Translations under genes and position numbers: made by a program
Assembly (NCBI RefSeq): GCF_004664715.2
Contig: NC_051083.1
Coordinates: forward strand, 98,671,661-98,735,660
Source: Peromyscus leucopus
Taxonomy: Eukaryota; Chordata; Mammalia; Rodentia; Cricetidae
Length of the DNA stretch: 64,000 nt
Reading direction: 5' to 3'
The notes under the pieces: model-generated
What the model saw: the letters and a program-made list of their open reading frames with translations, nothing else
Databases searched by the model: none
Told to the model about the DNA's origin: nothing
Shown here: in pieces, positions 47,986 through 62,429 of the stretch
Numbering within the stretch: the stretch's first letter is position 1
Layout: every line of letters begins with the position of its first letter

Positions 47986-49450
47986 CACTGTTGAATATGA
48001 AATTGATTGTATGTGAGGAATTAAAATGTTCAAGCAAGATCATCTAATTTACTGAATTATAATATGTTGTTAGAATCATGTAATTATTTCATGTTAGGCA
48101 AATCAATGCATATTCACAAAAACATATAACATGGAATTTATTGTTGCAACTTACTTATTAAATCATTTAATAAGTAATCATCAAATTCCTGTTAATGTAC
48201 CAGGAACCATGATAGTGCTGCATATTAGCAGTGAATAGAACCATTATGACTTTTTCTTTTTATAAAGAATACATTGTGGTATAAGAATATAGTGAGAAAT
48301 GAGTGCATAAATTAGTGTGTAGGTATAGATATAATGAGAGCAAGTGAAGAATCTGTTTCAGAAATAAGGTCATGGGAGGTTGTCCTGAGGAAGTGACATT
48401 TAAGCTGAAATTAGATGAAAAATAATTTAACAATATTTCAGGCAAAATCATAATATATACAAGTGCTGTAACAGTACAAAGGGCTTTGCATACTCAAGAA
48501 ATGAAAAGTAGTGTAGTTTGAACAAATTAAGTAATGGAAGAGAGGCCCAAATGAAGCTATACCTTAGGCAAGGATCACATATGGGTATTCAGAGACATTC
48601 TAAGAGATCTGAATTTTTTATTCATTCAAACTATCTTAGAAATCATTGGAGTTTTAAATAAGGTTATTTAACTAAAATATACAGACAAGGTCACTCTAGT
48701 GACTACATACAGAATGTAGTCATTCAGAGTGATTCTAGGGAACGATTTAAGGATTTTTTTTTTCTGAAGTCCATTTGGCAACAGTGTCAGTGATGCAAAG
48801 AGGATGCACTGTGATTGGTAATAGAATGAGTGTGGCGTAGGCAGGGAGAAAAGGAAGACAGTCTCTTATTTTTGCAATTGAACATGTTATTGTAATTTAC
48901 TGTGATGTGGAAAAATGTAAAGGAATTTATTTTAGAAGTGTTTATTTGAAGATGTTTGGGGGAATACTCAACTCACTAGAAATTCTTACTTCTTGTTCAG
49001 GTAATGTAAGCAGATACTCAGACTAGAAAATCATTGCTGTTATATAACAAAAATTAATTGAACAGATGTATTTTCCAAAGCCATATCTGACAATTTCCAT
49101 TTCACTAATAATAGCAAATTATATTTACACCATATTCTTGTTATGATACATGCAGACAAGTCCTCTACATATTTAGAGGCATTTTAAGATTGCAATTGGA
49201 CTTCAAACCAACTTCATGAGGCCTGACATGGCTGTTTGATTATAATTTAGTAGCTCAAGATAGTGGACTATACAGGAAGAAATAATTTGCTCAGTATTTT
49301 ATGGATTAGTATGTGACATGCTCCAGAGGGGTAAAAGTATTTAATAAATATCTAGTCTTTCTGCCTTACTTATCTTTAGTTTTTAGTGTGGTATTATACA
49401 CATGCAAAAATTTCTGATCCTGACTATTTTTAACTATAGTATCCAAGGCC

Positions 49451-49452
<2 letters not shown>
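47986..49452. other. Unique sequence with L2-like and possible MIR relics
   Basis: 48360-48480 (GGTTGTCCTGAGGAAGTGAC, TTTAAGCTGAAATTAGATGA, TTTCAGGCAAAATC) follows an L2-type order. 49190-49320 may be a reversed MIR. All are weak, ancient matches. No gene. Confidence 0.4.

Positions 49453-49498
<46 letters not shown>
49453..49498. repeat. (TA)n microsatellite
   Basis: Pure dinucleotide run of about 46 bp. Confidence 0.95.
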
Positions 49499-49503
<5 letters not shown>

Positions 49504-50204
49504 TTATACAACTGCAAGTACAATATGCTTTCAGAAATTTTTATCAACTGATTCAGAAAATCTATATGAAATCAACAAAATATGACCATCATATTGGGAA
49601 TAGAATATAGCACAAATAAGTAAAGGCAGAAAGTGAATGACACATGTATACTTCTGTGTCTTAAATTTACCAATCATGTAAGTGTATCATCTAGCTTTGG
49701 AAGTAGAGTCAGGAAGAGGATCAAGAATACTGAGGATCAGTACTTAATATAACTTGCTACATGGAAGAAGACAACAGATGAGAAGAACAGTATGCATCTT
49801 CTAATATGCCCCACTGTTCTTTAATCTCTATTTATTCAACAGTATATTTTTACTACTTACATTACATTTGAGGAATATCTCATCGATTTTTCCAGTTATA
49901 CTTGAATAATCCACATTCAGTTCAGCTGATTTGATATTTTGAATTATCTTAAAATTCTTCTGTATCCACAGATATTAAATTATATAAAATTATTCTGATT
50001 ATGTTAAATGTTTATAGCTTATTTTGGATGTGAAAGAAGTAATTATTAACACATAGTGAATATCTGCTATTATTTAGATAATGTCAATAGGGGTTCAAAC
50101 CACATAGATAAGATCTCTACTGTCTCCTCAATAAAATTAAATACTAGATACATGGACTGTAAAATGAATGAAAAATAGAAACAAAAAGATGCCTATGTAC
50201 ACAG

Positions 50205-50556
50205 AACCATCTATAAATCGATGACAAAAGCCACACAAGAACAGAAGCTCAAAGTTAACTAACCCCAATGTTCACCTCATCTAAGAACTGTTGGAGTATG
50301 TGAAGAGGACAAAACAACAGGATCTCCATGACACAGGACAACAACAGAATATCCAAGAGAAGCCCCAGTGGGAGTCCACTATTAGCAGTATAGCAGAGAC
50401 CAGAACCAGACCAATGACTTGCGACAATGAACACTTTCAAGTAAAGATGAATGGACTAAAGGGTAAACTGTGTGTCTCAACAGGTCAAACCACAGCTTCC
50501 ACAATGAGATTCTTTTCCTCTTTCTGTTTTTTTTTTTTTTTGGTTGGTTTGGTTTT

Positions 50557-50595
<39 letters not shown>

Positions 50596-50735
50596 TTTTT
50601 TTGATTAGGAGTTTGAAAGGACATAAGGCAGTTGTAGATGCGAGGGGACGGGGGAAATAAGTTGGATTGGAGTGCATAATGTGAAAGCCACACACACACA
50701 AACAAAATAATAGTTAAAATAAAAAGAAGCTCAAA
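50205..50735 (+). repeat. Unclassified interspersed repeat with (TTTA)n
   Basis: A unit with GACCAATGACTTGCGACAAT, a (TTTA)n tract at about 50555-50600 and a final GTGAAAGCCACACACACA. It resembles a recurrent rodent repeat, but I cannot name the family. The 105-codon frame through it is incidental. Confidence 0.35.
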
Positions 50736-51027
50736 CAGCTACATTTCAGGATAAATAAGTTTCATTTAAAATGAAAATAAAAACACCTGGAAGGAATAAT
50801 AGTCATAAAAAATATATTTTGAAGTGTAGATAAAATATAAAAAAATGAGGTAAAATGATCCAATTAAAATGATTAAAATGAAAAAATGTCATTGTCAAAC
50901 TAGTAATGCATGAGGTTAGATAATACAAATGTAGACTTAAGCAAAGAGGAAATACACGAAATGTAAAACGTGACCTATGAGTGCACTAGAAACGTATATA
51001 GATATAAACCAAGATGAGAATGATGAA

Positions 51028-51160
51028 AGAGATGGGAATGAGGCTCACACTTTGGCACTATGGAGGCTAAGGAAGAAGGATTACAACTAGGCTGAAGCCA
51101 GCCTGAATGACATAGTTCCAAGCTATTAAGTAAGACTATGCCAAAAATACTAGATGAATA
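51028..51160 (+). mobile_element. Old B1-like SINE
   Basis: CTCACACTTTGGCACTATGG and GAGGCTAAGGAAGAAGGATT retain the B1 left-part order. Heavily diverged. Confidence 0.55.
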
Positions 51161-51325
51161 AAACTTCAACAATATCAACAAAAATAAAAAAATAATAAAA
51201 TATTAAAGGTAATAAAATTAGAAAGCACATGGCAATAAAATAACATTTAAAGAAGGCTTGGGAACACTTTCCAGAACTGAAGAGATATGGTTAGTTTGCT
51301 CAAAAGTAAACTTTGAATAGCAGGA

Positions 51326-51478
51326 TTTTTTTGGAGACATGGTTTCTCTGTGTAGCTTTAGAGCCTGTCCTGGAAATTGCTCTGTAGACCAGGCTGGTTT
51401 CAACCTCACAGAGATCCACCTGCCTCTGCCTCCTGAATGCTGAGATTAAAGGAATGTGCTACCACCATCTGGCATGTA
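51326..51478 (-). mobile_element. B1 SINE
   Basis: TTTTTTGGAGACATGGTTTC, CTGTAGACCAGGCTGGTTTC and GAGATTAAAGGAATGTGC in reversed B1 order. Confidence 0.85.
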
Positions 51479-51587
51479 AGATATTTTTTTAATTCATAAA
51501 TTGATAGCATAAGGTGAAAGTATAGAAAATAACTTTCAAATAAAAAGAAAGCAGGAAAAATTTGATGTGATGATATTTTATTTGTGC

Positions 51588-52300
51588 TGAAATGTGATAT
51601 TTTATTTGTATGTTAATAAATAAAGTTTGCTTGGAGATCAGAGAAAATAGCAAGCCATTAACACAAAAGTCAGGCAGTGGTAGCACATGCCCTTTAGCCG
51701 GTCACTTGGCGTTTAGAGTCTCTGTGTGTTCAAGGCCACACTAGGGAACAGAGCCAAGTGTGGTGATACATGCCTTTAATCCCAGTACCAACCATAAAGA
51801 CTTGGAGGTCTACACAGACAGGCAGTGACAAGGAAGTGAGGTAACTGGGCTAAGAGCCAATGAGAGGGCAGAATAGCAAGGCAATAAAAGCACAGGCTAG
51901 ACAGGAAGTAGCTTTCATTTTGGAAGCTACAGAGCGGGTGAAGTAAGGTGGTTGGTGGCTCTCACTATTTCCCTGATCTCTAAGGTTTTCACCCCTATAT
52001 TAGACTCCTTGTTCTTTTTTAAAATTTTTTTTAAAGATTTATTTATTTATTATGTATACAGTATTCTATCTGCATGTATACCTGCAGGCCAGAAGAGGGT
52101 GCTAGATCTCATTAGAAGAGGGCACCAGATCTCATTACAGATGGTTATGAGCCACCATGTGGTTGCTGGGAATTGAACTCAGGACCTCTGGAAGAATAGT
52201 CAGTGTTCTTAACCACTGAGCCATCTCTCCAGCCCGTGTTCTTTTTTTAATAAATCTGCTTAGAAATTTGTCTAAAATTTGAAAAGCTGATAATAACAGA
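51588..52300 (+). mobile_element. LTR-like element, arm 1 of an inverted pair
   Basis: Begins near TGTGATATTTTATTTG with AATAAATAAAG close to its start. It carries two B1-derived parts (GGCAGTGGTAGCACATGCC and GGTGATACATGCCTTTAATC) and ends with CCCTGATCTCTAAGG, TTTTCACCCCTATAT and AATAAATCTGCTTAG. The same order is found reversed at 52890-53700. It may be an ERV/MaLR-type LTR that captured B1 sequence. The family is not identified. Confidence 0.6.
52021..52236 (-). mobile_element. B2 SINE with an internal 23-bp duplication
   Basis: Reversed B2 nested in the LTR-like element; TGTTCTTTTTT is repeated at 52010-52020 and 52237-52247. Inside, AGAAGAGGGTGCTAGATCTC... (52091-52113) is directly repeated at 52114-52136 with three mismatches. 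Confidence 0.9.
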
Positions 52301-52474
52301 TGTACTTTCTACAACAAAATCGACAGAGTAACAACCACACTTTTCACCAATATGAAAAGCTCTTAAAAGGGTCAGGGGTAGGAAGGCAGTGTAACACAGG
52401 CAATACTGGGAAAGATAAATAACACTAAAGACCTTTTGAATAAGCCATGCATAATATGCTACTATAGAATCTCT

Positions 52475-52540
52475 TATACATATATATATACATATGTACA
52501 CATGTATACATATGTACACATATACATATATGTATATATT
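52475..52540. repeat. (TA)n/(TACA)n low-complexity tract
   Basis: Alternating TATATA and CATATGTACA blocks, partly self-complementary. Confidence 0.9.
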
Positions 52541-52889
52541 AAATTGGAGTTACCATATAATGGGGTAACAATGTTTCTACTAGACCCTTTAGCCTAACAA
52601 AAATCTCAATGCCAGAAATGAGTTACTCTGTTTGGGGTTATTGACAAATGAATTTCCATTGATCCCCATACATTACAGGCTATTTATAATATTCTTGGTT
52701 GCCACCCAGAACTTGACAGTAAGACAATCTTGCAGAAGATATCACACATTTGAGCCATAGATCATTCAGAAATTAGACTGGTCCAGATGTGGAGGCTTCA
52801 TTCCTACTGGCTAGATTTCATAGTGATAGAAGGCGCTATTCATACTACTTAAGGAGAAAAGTAATCATTACTCATACCCTGTAGACAAA

Positions 52890-53700
52890 ATTCTAAGCAG
52901 TCTTATTAAATATAAAACATGGAGACACATATAGGGGTGAAAACATGAGAGATCAGGAAAATAGAAAAAGCCACAGCTAACCTCACCTCATAAACTCTGC
53001 AGCTTCAAAAAGGCGAGTTACTTCCTATCTACCCATGCCTATATGCCTTGCTGTTTTGCGATCTGATTTGCTCTCTCTGTCCACCTACATCACTTCCTCT
53101 TCCTGCCCAGCTCTGTCACTTCCTGGCTGTTTGTACAGACTTCCAGACCTCCATGGCTAACTAGTATTGTTATTTAAGGCATGTGCTACCATGCCTGGCT
53201 CTGTTCCCTGCTGTGGGATGGTCTGTATGTCAAATTGCTCTGATTGGTCAATAAATAAAGCACTGATTGGCCAGTGGCTAGTCAGGAAGTATAGGCGGGA
53301 CTAACAGAGAGGAGAAAAGAAAGAACAGGAAGGCTGAAGGAGTCACTGCCAGCCGCCACCATGACAAGCAGCATGTGAAGATGCTGGTAAGCCACCAGCC
53401 ACTGGCAAGGTATAGATTTATGGAAATGGATTAATTTAAGATGTAAGAACTGGATAGCTAGAAGCCTGAGCCATTAGGCCAAACAGTTTAAACAATATAA
53501 GTCTCTATGTGTTTACTCGGTTGAGTCAAACTGGTTGTGGGACTAGCAGGTGAGAGAGATTTATCCTGACTGTGGACCAAGCAAGACTAGAGAAAACTCC
53601 AGCTCCAGTTCCCAGTGTGGACTTGAACTCACCGAGATCCAGACAGGTGATAGGATTAAAGGCATGTGCTACCATTGCCTGACTTTTATATAGTGGCTGG
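52890..53700 (-). mobile_element. LTR-like element, arm 2 of an inverted pair
   Basis: Its reverse complement carries AATAAGACTGCTTAG, TTTTCACCCCTATAT, CCTGATCTCTCATG, GGAAGTAACT and the B1-like GGTAGCACATGCC, colinear with arm 1. It is interrupted by the solo LTR at 53209-53607 and inserted in the old repeat spanning 52560-54660. Confidence 0.65.
53209..53607 (+). mobile_element. ERV solo LTR with 6-bp target duplication
   Basis: Runs from TGCTGTGGGATGG to CTCCAGCTCCA (399 bp, TG...CA). GTTCCC at 53203-53208 is repeated at 53608-53613. A 6-bp duplication is typical of ERVK-class integration. It contains GGTCAATAAATAAAGC, a poly(A) signal-like site, and has no poly(A) tail. No internal proviral sequence, hence a solo LTR formed by recombination. 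Confidence 0.85.
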
Positions 53701-54851
53701 CTTTTTCCTCTGATCCTCAGGCACATGTTATTGGGAGACACAGTATATTGGGGGGACACAATACATCCCCACAATACACAGCTGTGAATCCTATGAGTAA
53801 TGACAATTGGCCTGGCAAGAATTGGCCGCTGGTGCAATAGTGGCACGAATGTCATGTGCTTAACCTATCAATTTCTGATTGGATTTAAGGCTCACTCCAT
53901 GAGATGAAACTTTTACCTTGGACTCATGACAGGACCAAGATCTGTCTAGGCAGATCAAAGACCCAAGGAGAGAAAGCAGCCCTATGAATCTGTTAAATGA
54001 ACATTGTATTAAAACAACTACTAATGACTTGTCATCATAACCACGGACTGAAGCAAGGCTTAACCCTCATCAGAAGAAGCTTCTGTTTGTAGTAGTGAAC
54101 TAGTGACACAAAATCACACAAGTGGCCTCCATGCAGAGAATAAGAGACCACAGAATGTTCAACTCTAAAAGGAGCCTGTATACTGAACCTCCTCCTCTAA
54201 AGGCTTAAGTATTATTGCAGAAGAGGAGGCAAAGTGGAAAAGCCAGAGGTGGTAGATAAGGAAATAGTGTCTTTTGGACACAGAGGGGCAGCTGCATGTA
54301 AAATGTCACAGTTAGGAGAGCATGCAGAGAGCCTGTGCAAACTCAAGCCAGACAAAATCTTAGAATGGAGAGGGAAGTGAGCACGTTTCATTCCATCCCA
54401 GGCCAAGGAAGTATGAACAACTGGTAGTTGCTGTGAAAGGGAGAATAAGTATTTTTTTATAGGGTACCCTCTGGTATATCAAGCACACTGCAGTGAAATG
54501 ACACATATTCAAGAACATATGGGTAGTACAAATTGAGCATGATGTTTTCCTTTTTTCAAAGGACACAGCATTAGGTACATAGAAAAAGAGGGTAGATCTG
54601 AGATGAATTATGGAAAGAGGGTGAGTATGATCAAGACACATTGCACAAAATTCTCAATGAATTAATAAAAATATATAATTCGCCCAACTGTCACCCAGGA
54701 GCAAAAGAAAGGTCATTTTAAAAATAAAAAATGATTAATACACGTTTATCACACAAATATTCCAAAAGATTTTTTCCAGCAACAAGAAAGGTGATGTAAT
54801 GATGTTGAATGAATTCCAACAATAGTGAGACACAGATGTGGAAGACATTTC

Positions 54852-55009
54852 CCCCTTTTTTTTTTGGTTTTTTGAGACAGGGTTTCTCTGTGTAGCTTTG
54901 TGCCTTTCCTGGGACTCACTTGGTAGCCCAGGCTGGCCTCGAACTCACAGAGATCCGCCTGCCTCTGCCTCCCGAGTGCTGGGATTAAAGGCATGCGCCA
55001 CCATGCCCG
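54852..55009 (-). mobile_element. B1 SINE, young-looking
   Basis: Reversed B1 from CCCCTTTTTTTTTTGGTTT to GCGCCACCATGCCCG. The 14-bp target GTGGAAGACATTTC is perfectly repeated at 54838-54851 and 55010-55023. CpGs are kept. It lies about 240 bp upstream of the TCF20 retrocopy. Confidence 0.93.
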
Positions 55010-55023
55010 GTGGAAGACATTTC

Positions 55024-55684
<661 letters not shown>

Positions 55685-56778
55685 TAAAGGAAGCCAGCCA
55701 CACATCACTTCCACAGCCAGATCCTCCAGGAGGAGGGAGCAAAGGAAATAAGAATGGTGATAATAGTTCTAACCACAATGGAGAGGGGAATGGCCAGAGT
55801 AGCCACTCAGCAGTAGGCCCAAGTTTCACAGGCAGGACTGAGCCTAGCAAATCTCCTGGAAGTTTGCGCTACAGTTACAAAGAGAGTTTTGGGTCAGCTG
55901 TACCACGAAATGTCAGTGGTTTTCCTCAGTATCCTTCAGGACAAGAAAAGGGGGATTTTGCCAGCCACGGGGAACGAAAGGGTAGAAATGAGAAGTTCCC
56001 AAGTCTCCTACAGGAAGTGCTTCAGGGTTACCACCACCATCCTGACAGAAGGTATCCTAGAAGTGCTCAGGAACATCAAGGGATGACTAGTGGCCTGGAA
56101 GGAACTGCAAGGCCCAACATCTTAGTCAGTCAAACCAATGAATTAGCCAGCAGGGGCCTTCTCAACAAGAGCATCGGATCCCTGTTAGAAAACCCCCACT
56201 GGGGACCATGGGAAAGGAAGTCAAGCAGCACAGCTCCTGAAATGAAACAGATCAACTTGTCTGACTATCCCATTCCCAGAAAGTTTGAGATAGAACCTCC
56301 ATCATCAGCCCATGAGCCTGGGGGCTCCTTTCTGAAAGGAGGTCAGTGATCTGTGATATTTCTCCACTAAGACAGATTGTCAGGGACCCAGGGGCTCACT
56401 CATTGGGACACATGGGTGCTGATGCCAGAATTGGGAGGAATGAGCGTCTCAACCCAAGTTTAAGTCAATCAGTCATTCTTCCAGGCGGGTTGGTGTCCAT
56501 GGAAACAAAGCTGAAATCCCAGAGTGGGCAGATAAAAGAGGAGGACTTTGAACAATCCAAATCTCAAGCTAGTTTCAACAAGAAATCTGGAGACCACTGC
56601 CATTCTACTAGCATCAAGCATGAGTCTTATCGTGGCAATGTCAGCCCTGGAGCAGCAGCCCATGATTCCATTTCAGACTATGGCCCACAAGACAGTAGGT
56701 CTACACCAATGCGGCGGGTCCCTGGTAGAGTTGGTAGCCGGGAGACTATAAGGGTCGAACCTCTTCTCAGTACCATGA

Positions 56779-58208
<1,430 letters not shown>

Positions 58209-58612
58209 TCTTCCCTGACTCAAAGAATGTAGCTCCAGTGGGCATATTGGCCCCTGAGGCAAACCCCAAGACTGAGGAAAAAGAGAATGAAACAGTCATG
58301 ATTTCACCCAAACAAGAAAGTTTCCCCCAAAAGGGTACTTCCCATCAGGAAAGAAAAAGGGGAGACCATCGGTAGTGTGAATAAGCAAAAGAAACAGCAG
58401 CAGCCACCACCTCCACCCCCTCAACCCCCTCAGATACCAGAAGGTTCTGCAGATGGAGAGCCAAAGCCAAAAAAGCAGAGGCAAAGGAGAGAGAGAAGGA
58501 AGCCTGGGGCCCAGCCAAGGAAGCGGAAAACCAAACAAGCAGTTCCCATCGTAGAACCTCAAGAACCAGAGATCAAGCTAAAGTATGCTACCCAGCCACT
58601 AGATAAAACTGA

Positions 58613-58816
<204 letters not shown>

Positions 58817-59030
58817 TAACAGAATCTTCTGTTATGGGGCATCTTGTTTGTTGTCTCTGTGGCAAGTGGGCCAGTTACCGGAACATGGGTGACCTCTTTG
58901 GACCCTTTTATCCCCAAGATTATGCAGCCACTCTTCCGAAGAATCCACCTCCTAAGAGGTCCACAGAAATGCAGAGCAAGGTCAAGGTTCAGCACAAAAG
59001 CGCTTCTAACGGTTCTAAAACAGACACTGA

Positions 59031-59549
<519 letters not shown>

Positions 59550-60843
59550 GAAGGTGGTGGACACACATGATGGAATGGAATCCTCCTGCTGTGCGACCCC
59601 GCCCCGCCCCGCCCTGCCCTGCACCCCCACTGCGCCTGCCCATGCCAGCACTTCCTTCCTATGTTCTCACATCACACTCAAACTGGTGACACCACAGGAA
59701 AGAAAGACACAAGATGTTGGAATGGCTGTTTCCATGGACACAATCTCCATAGTGACAATATGGGGGAGGGGGAGGGGTGGGCTGACGGGGAAGGGGGGTT
59801 AAAAGGGAGGGATAAAAAATATATATATATAAATCTATTTTTAGTCTGGAAAGACTTTGTTTAAATGAAAGGTGCGCTATCCCTTTTGATTCTATTTTAA
59901 AATTATCTAGTTAACTCAAAATTTGTTCCAATGACAATGAAATTTAAATGTGAAATTGAACTGAACAAACTCATCTCATAAAAGATGGGGGTGTGGCTTT
60001 GATCTTTAGCCTGTCTCACAACAATTCAGTGAACACTAGACCCAGAACTGAAAGAGCAGACAAATAACAGCCACCTTCCTCTGTCAGTCTGTCTCACAGG
60101 GAAGTTTGTGGGGGAGGGCAGAATGGGGATGGTCATTTTCAAAAGTGGGGGAATGATGTTTAAACACAAAAATAAATTTTTTCCTTTCCAGAAACACTAT
60201 TTATTTATTTTTATTTTTTTTTCTTTTTTGGGGGTGGTGGTGGAATTGGTAGATGCCCCAAGGTCATGGCTGTGTCCTGGATCACTGTGGCCCCACCAGA
60301 TAGGTAGAGTAGCCCCACAGCAACAGGTATACTTAAGGAATGGCTTACCTCTGGCGCCCTCTTTCCTGGACACATTCCATGTAGCCGGGACCCATGGGGA
60401 CCCACACGATCCATGGAACCCACAGAGGCCCAGGCCTCTGCTGCTGAAACAGGCCAGGTCGGGGAGAGAACGTGCGAACCATGTAGGTGGGTGAAGCTAA
60501 CTAGAACCACCCGCTTTAACGCTTTATTGCTTTCTTTCATTTTTATAATGGAAAAGGGGGCTTGTCAGATTTGTGGCCCCATGCTACATGAATCTTTATG
60601 TTGTATTGTTTTGTTTTGTAAATTGTATAATTTTTAAATATATGAGTTTTAAAAAAAGAAAAAAGTACAAAAAAAATCTTGTTAAGGCCTTAAGAAGGGA
60701 TATGTGCATCTTTCAGGGGTCACTCTGCCATGGGGATAAAATAGCTGTTTTACAAACAGTTTTATTCAAAAAAACAAAAATCAAAAAAAATCAAAAAAAA
60801 ATCAAAAACATAATAAACTTCATTTTAACCTTGAAAAAAAAAA
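59550..60843 (+). other. 3' UTR of the TCF20 retrocopy
   Basis: Non-coding tail with GC-rich CCCCGCCCCGCCCCGCCC near 59600, a G-rich tract (59762-59812), AT-rich distal part, AATAAA at 60812-60817 and an A-run from 60834. The poly(A) starts 16 nt after the signal, consistent with a normal cleaved mRNA 3' end. Confidence 0.88.
60812..60817 (+). terminator. Polyadenylation signal of the source mRNA
   Basis: AATAAA within CATAATAAACTTC, 16 nt before the encoded poly(A) tract (60834-60843, continuing into the A-start of the target duplication). Confidence 0.9.
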
Positions 60844-60859
60844 AAGAATATTCAGGGGA
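60844..60859 (+). repeat. Target-site duplication, 3' copy
   Basis: AAGAATATTCAGGGGA directly after the poly(A), identical to 55249-55264. Confidence 0.96.
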
Positions 60860-61988
60860 AAATTTCTACAGAAATTTTATAAATATAAAACAAATAGAAG
60901 GGATAAGATATAATGGATATTAAAAGAAAACACAAGAAAAATGGAAAAATAGATGTAAATGTGTCATGAGAAGTGAAAAAAATAAATATATATGAACAGA
61001 ATGGCAAAACCTATTTTATTTTGCATCTAAGAGATATTAAATATAAAATTCAAATTAGAAATGGGAGATTTTAAATGTATACAAAGTCACCATTATTTAA
61101 ACTGGATATGATTGTCTACATTAAGAATTGAGAAAAAAATCAATATTAATCTAGACAATTTATAGCAGGTTGGTAGATTTGGGATATTAGAAAAAATCCA
61201 CCAGAAGACAAAAAATATGTCAGAAAATCATTATGTATGGTAACATATTTAAGAGTATCTCATCACTATCAGTGAATTTTTAATAAATTCAAGAATAGTC
61301 CAAAGAGTTCAGGATACAGTGTCTTGTAGCACTAGCTATGAATAAATATTGTGGGCCTGTGTGTAGTTTTTGTACAAGAGAGGCAACATTACCAGAAACA
61401 AGAAAAAACATCCACACATACATTATAGCATAGCTTATTTTCATTTCCCCCAAAGTTCTTCATATAAGAGGGTGATATATTTCATGCCTTGACTGAAGAA
61501 TTTGCATTGCTCTCATTAGAAAGTGATTACTCCTCTCTATTGCCACACATTTCCATTGATACTGGGCTTTGCCCACTTTAGTCCAACATAATGTGAGCAG
61601 AAGCTTTGGGCATGGTGACTATATTACTATAGTGGTAGAGACTCCATTGAATCATTGGGCAATTCTTTACCTTCTGCTAAAACTGTCTTGCTGTAATTAA
61701 GTATTATCATTTCAGGCTAGTCTTTAATTAAGAAAATAGATATAAAAGAAGATAAATTAGAGAAAGCACAGAGGAGACTCAATGCTGATGTGTTATTAAC
61801 AATGTAAGCAAAAATAAACTGGATAATCCACCAAGATTTGTGAATTATTTGTTCTTGTAGTATAAATTGACAAGAATTAAGCATACAACAAAGTCAGCAT
61901 TCTTACTTAATGGGGGAAATGATAGACTTTAGTAAAAAAACAGAATCATTGCTTCATTTTGCAGTGTACTTAAGTGTAGATTTCATAT
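60860..61988. other. Unique AT-rich sequence
   Basis: Continues the pre-insertion sequence. No gene or repeat recognised. Confidence 0.5.
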
Positions 61989-62365
61989 GCTCTCATCATT
62001 TTGTGCTGCTGTAACTGAATGCCACAGGCTAATTCATGCACAACTAAAGTCTAATTCTCATGGTTGAAAAGTCCAAGATCAGGGAGCTGATATAGAGTGA
62101 GGTCCTTCAGGTGTATTATCTAAGGCCAGATGGTGAAAGCTTGGAAACAGAAAAGAATGCATATGTGAGATGGGGTGTGGAAAGGAGGGAAGAGAGCTGC
62201 GGGAGATGGTGCGGGTATGAACTGGACTCACACTTTTAGAAAAATCCATTTGTACAATAATGAAACTGACCTATGAGAATGGCATTAGTTCACTCATGAG
62301 GCTATAGCTTTCATGAACTAATCATATAATGTTTCCTCTGTCAACATTACTGACTGAGGCTTGTA
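61989..62365 (-). mobile_element. Old MaLR LTR (MST/MLT-like)
   Basis: TTTTGTGCTGCTGTAACTGA, AAAAGTCCAAGATCAGGGAG, GGCCAGATGGTGAAAGC and GGCATTAGTTCACTCATGAG follow the reversed MST/MLT LTR order. This is an older, mammal-wide MaLR, distinct from the rodent copies above. Confidence 0.7.
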
Positions 62366-62429
62366 TTGCTAACATCTGTGCTTTTTAATGCACAAGATAC
62401 ATTAAAGATTTAGAACTAAGAGCATAAAA

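Larger units (their letters stand above)
52560..54660 (+). repeat. Unclassified old rodent repeat, copy 2, split by a nested element
   Basis: The left part 52560-52889 and right part about 53755-54660 share phrases with 37640-38030 (GGAGAAAAGTAATCATTACT versus GGAGAAAGATAATCATTTGT; CAATAGTGGCACGAAT). The LTR-like arm 2 lies between them. The right end, GAATTAATAAAAATATATAA, is A-rich and suggests a LINE-type 3' end. Family uncertain. Confidence 0.45.

Noticed and set aside
50291..50608. 105-codon ORF ending in a Tyr/Phe/Ile run
   Set aside because: The end is a (TTTA)n tract and the body is an interspersed repeat.
60108..60540. 128- and 109-codon overlapping ORFs
   Set aside because: They lie in the 3' UTR of the TCF20 retrocopy.
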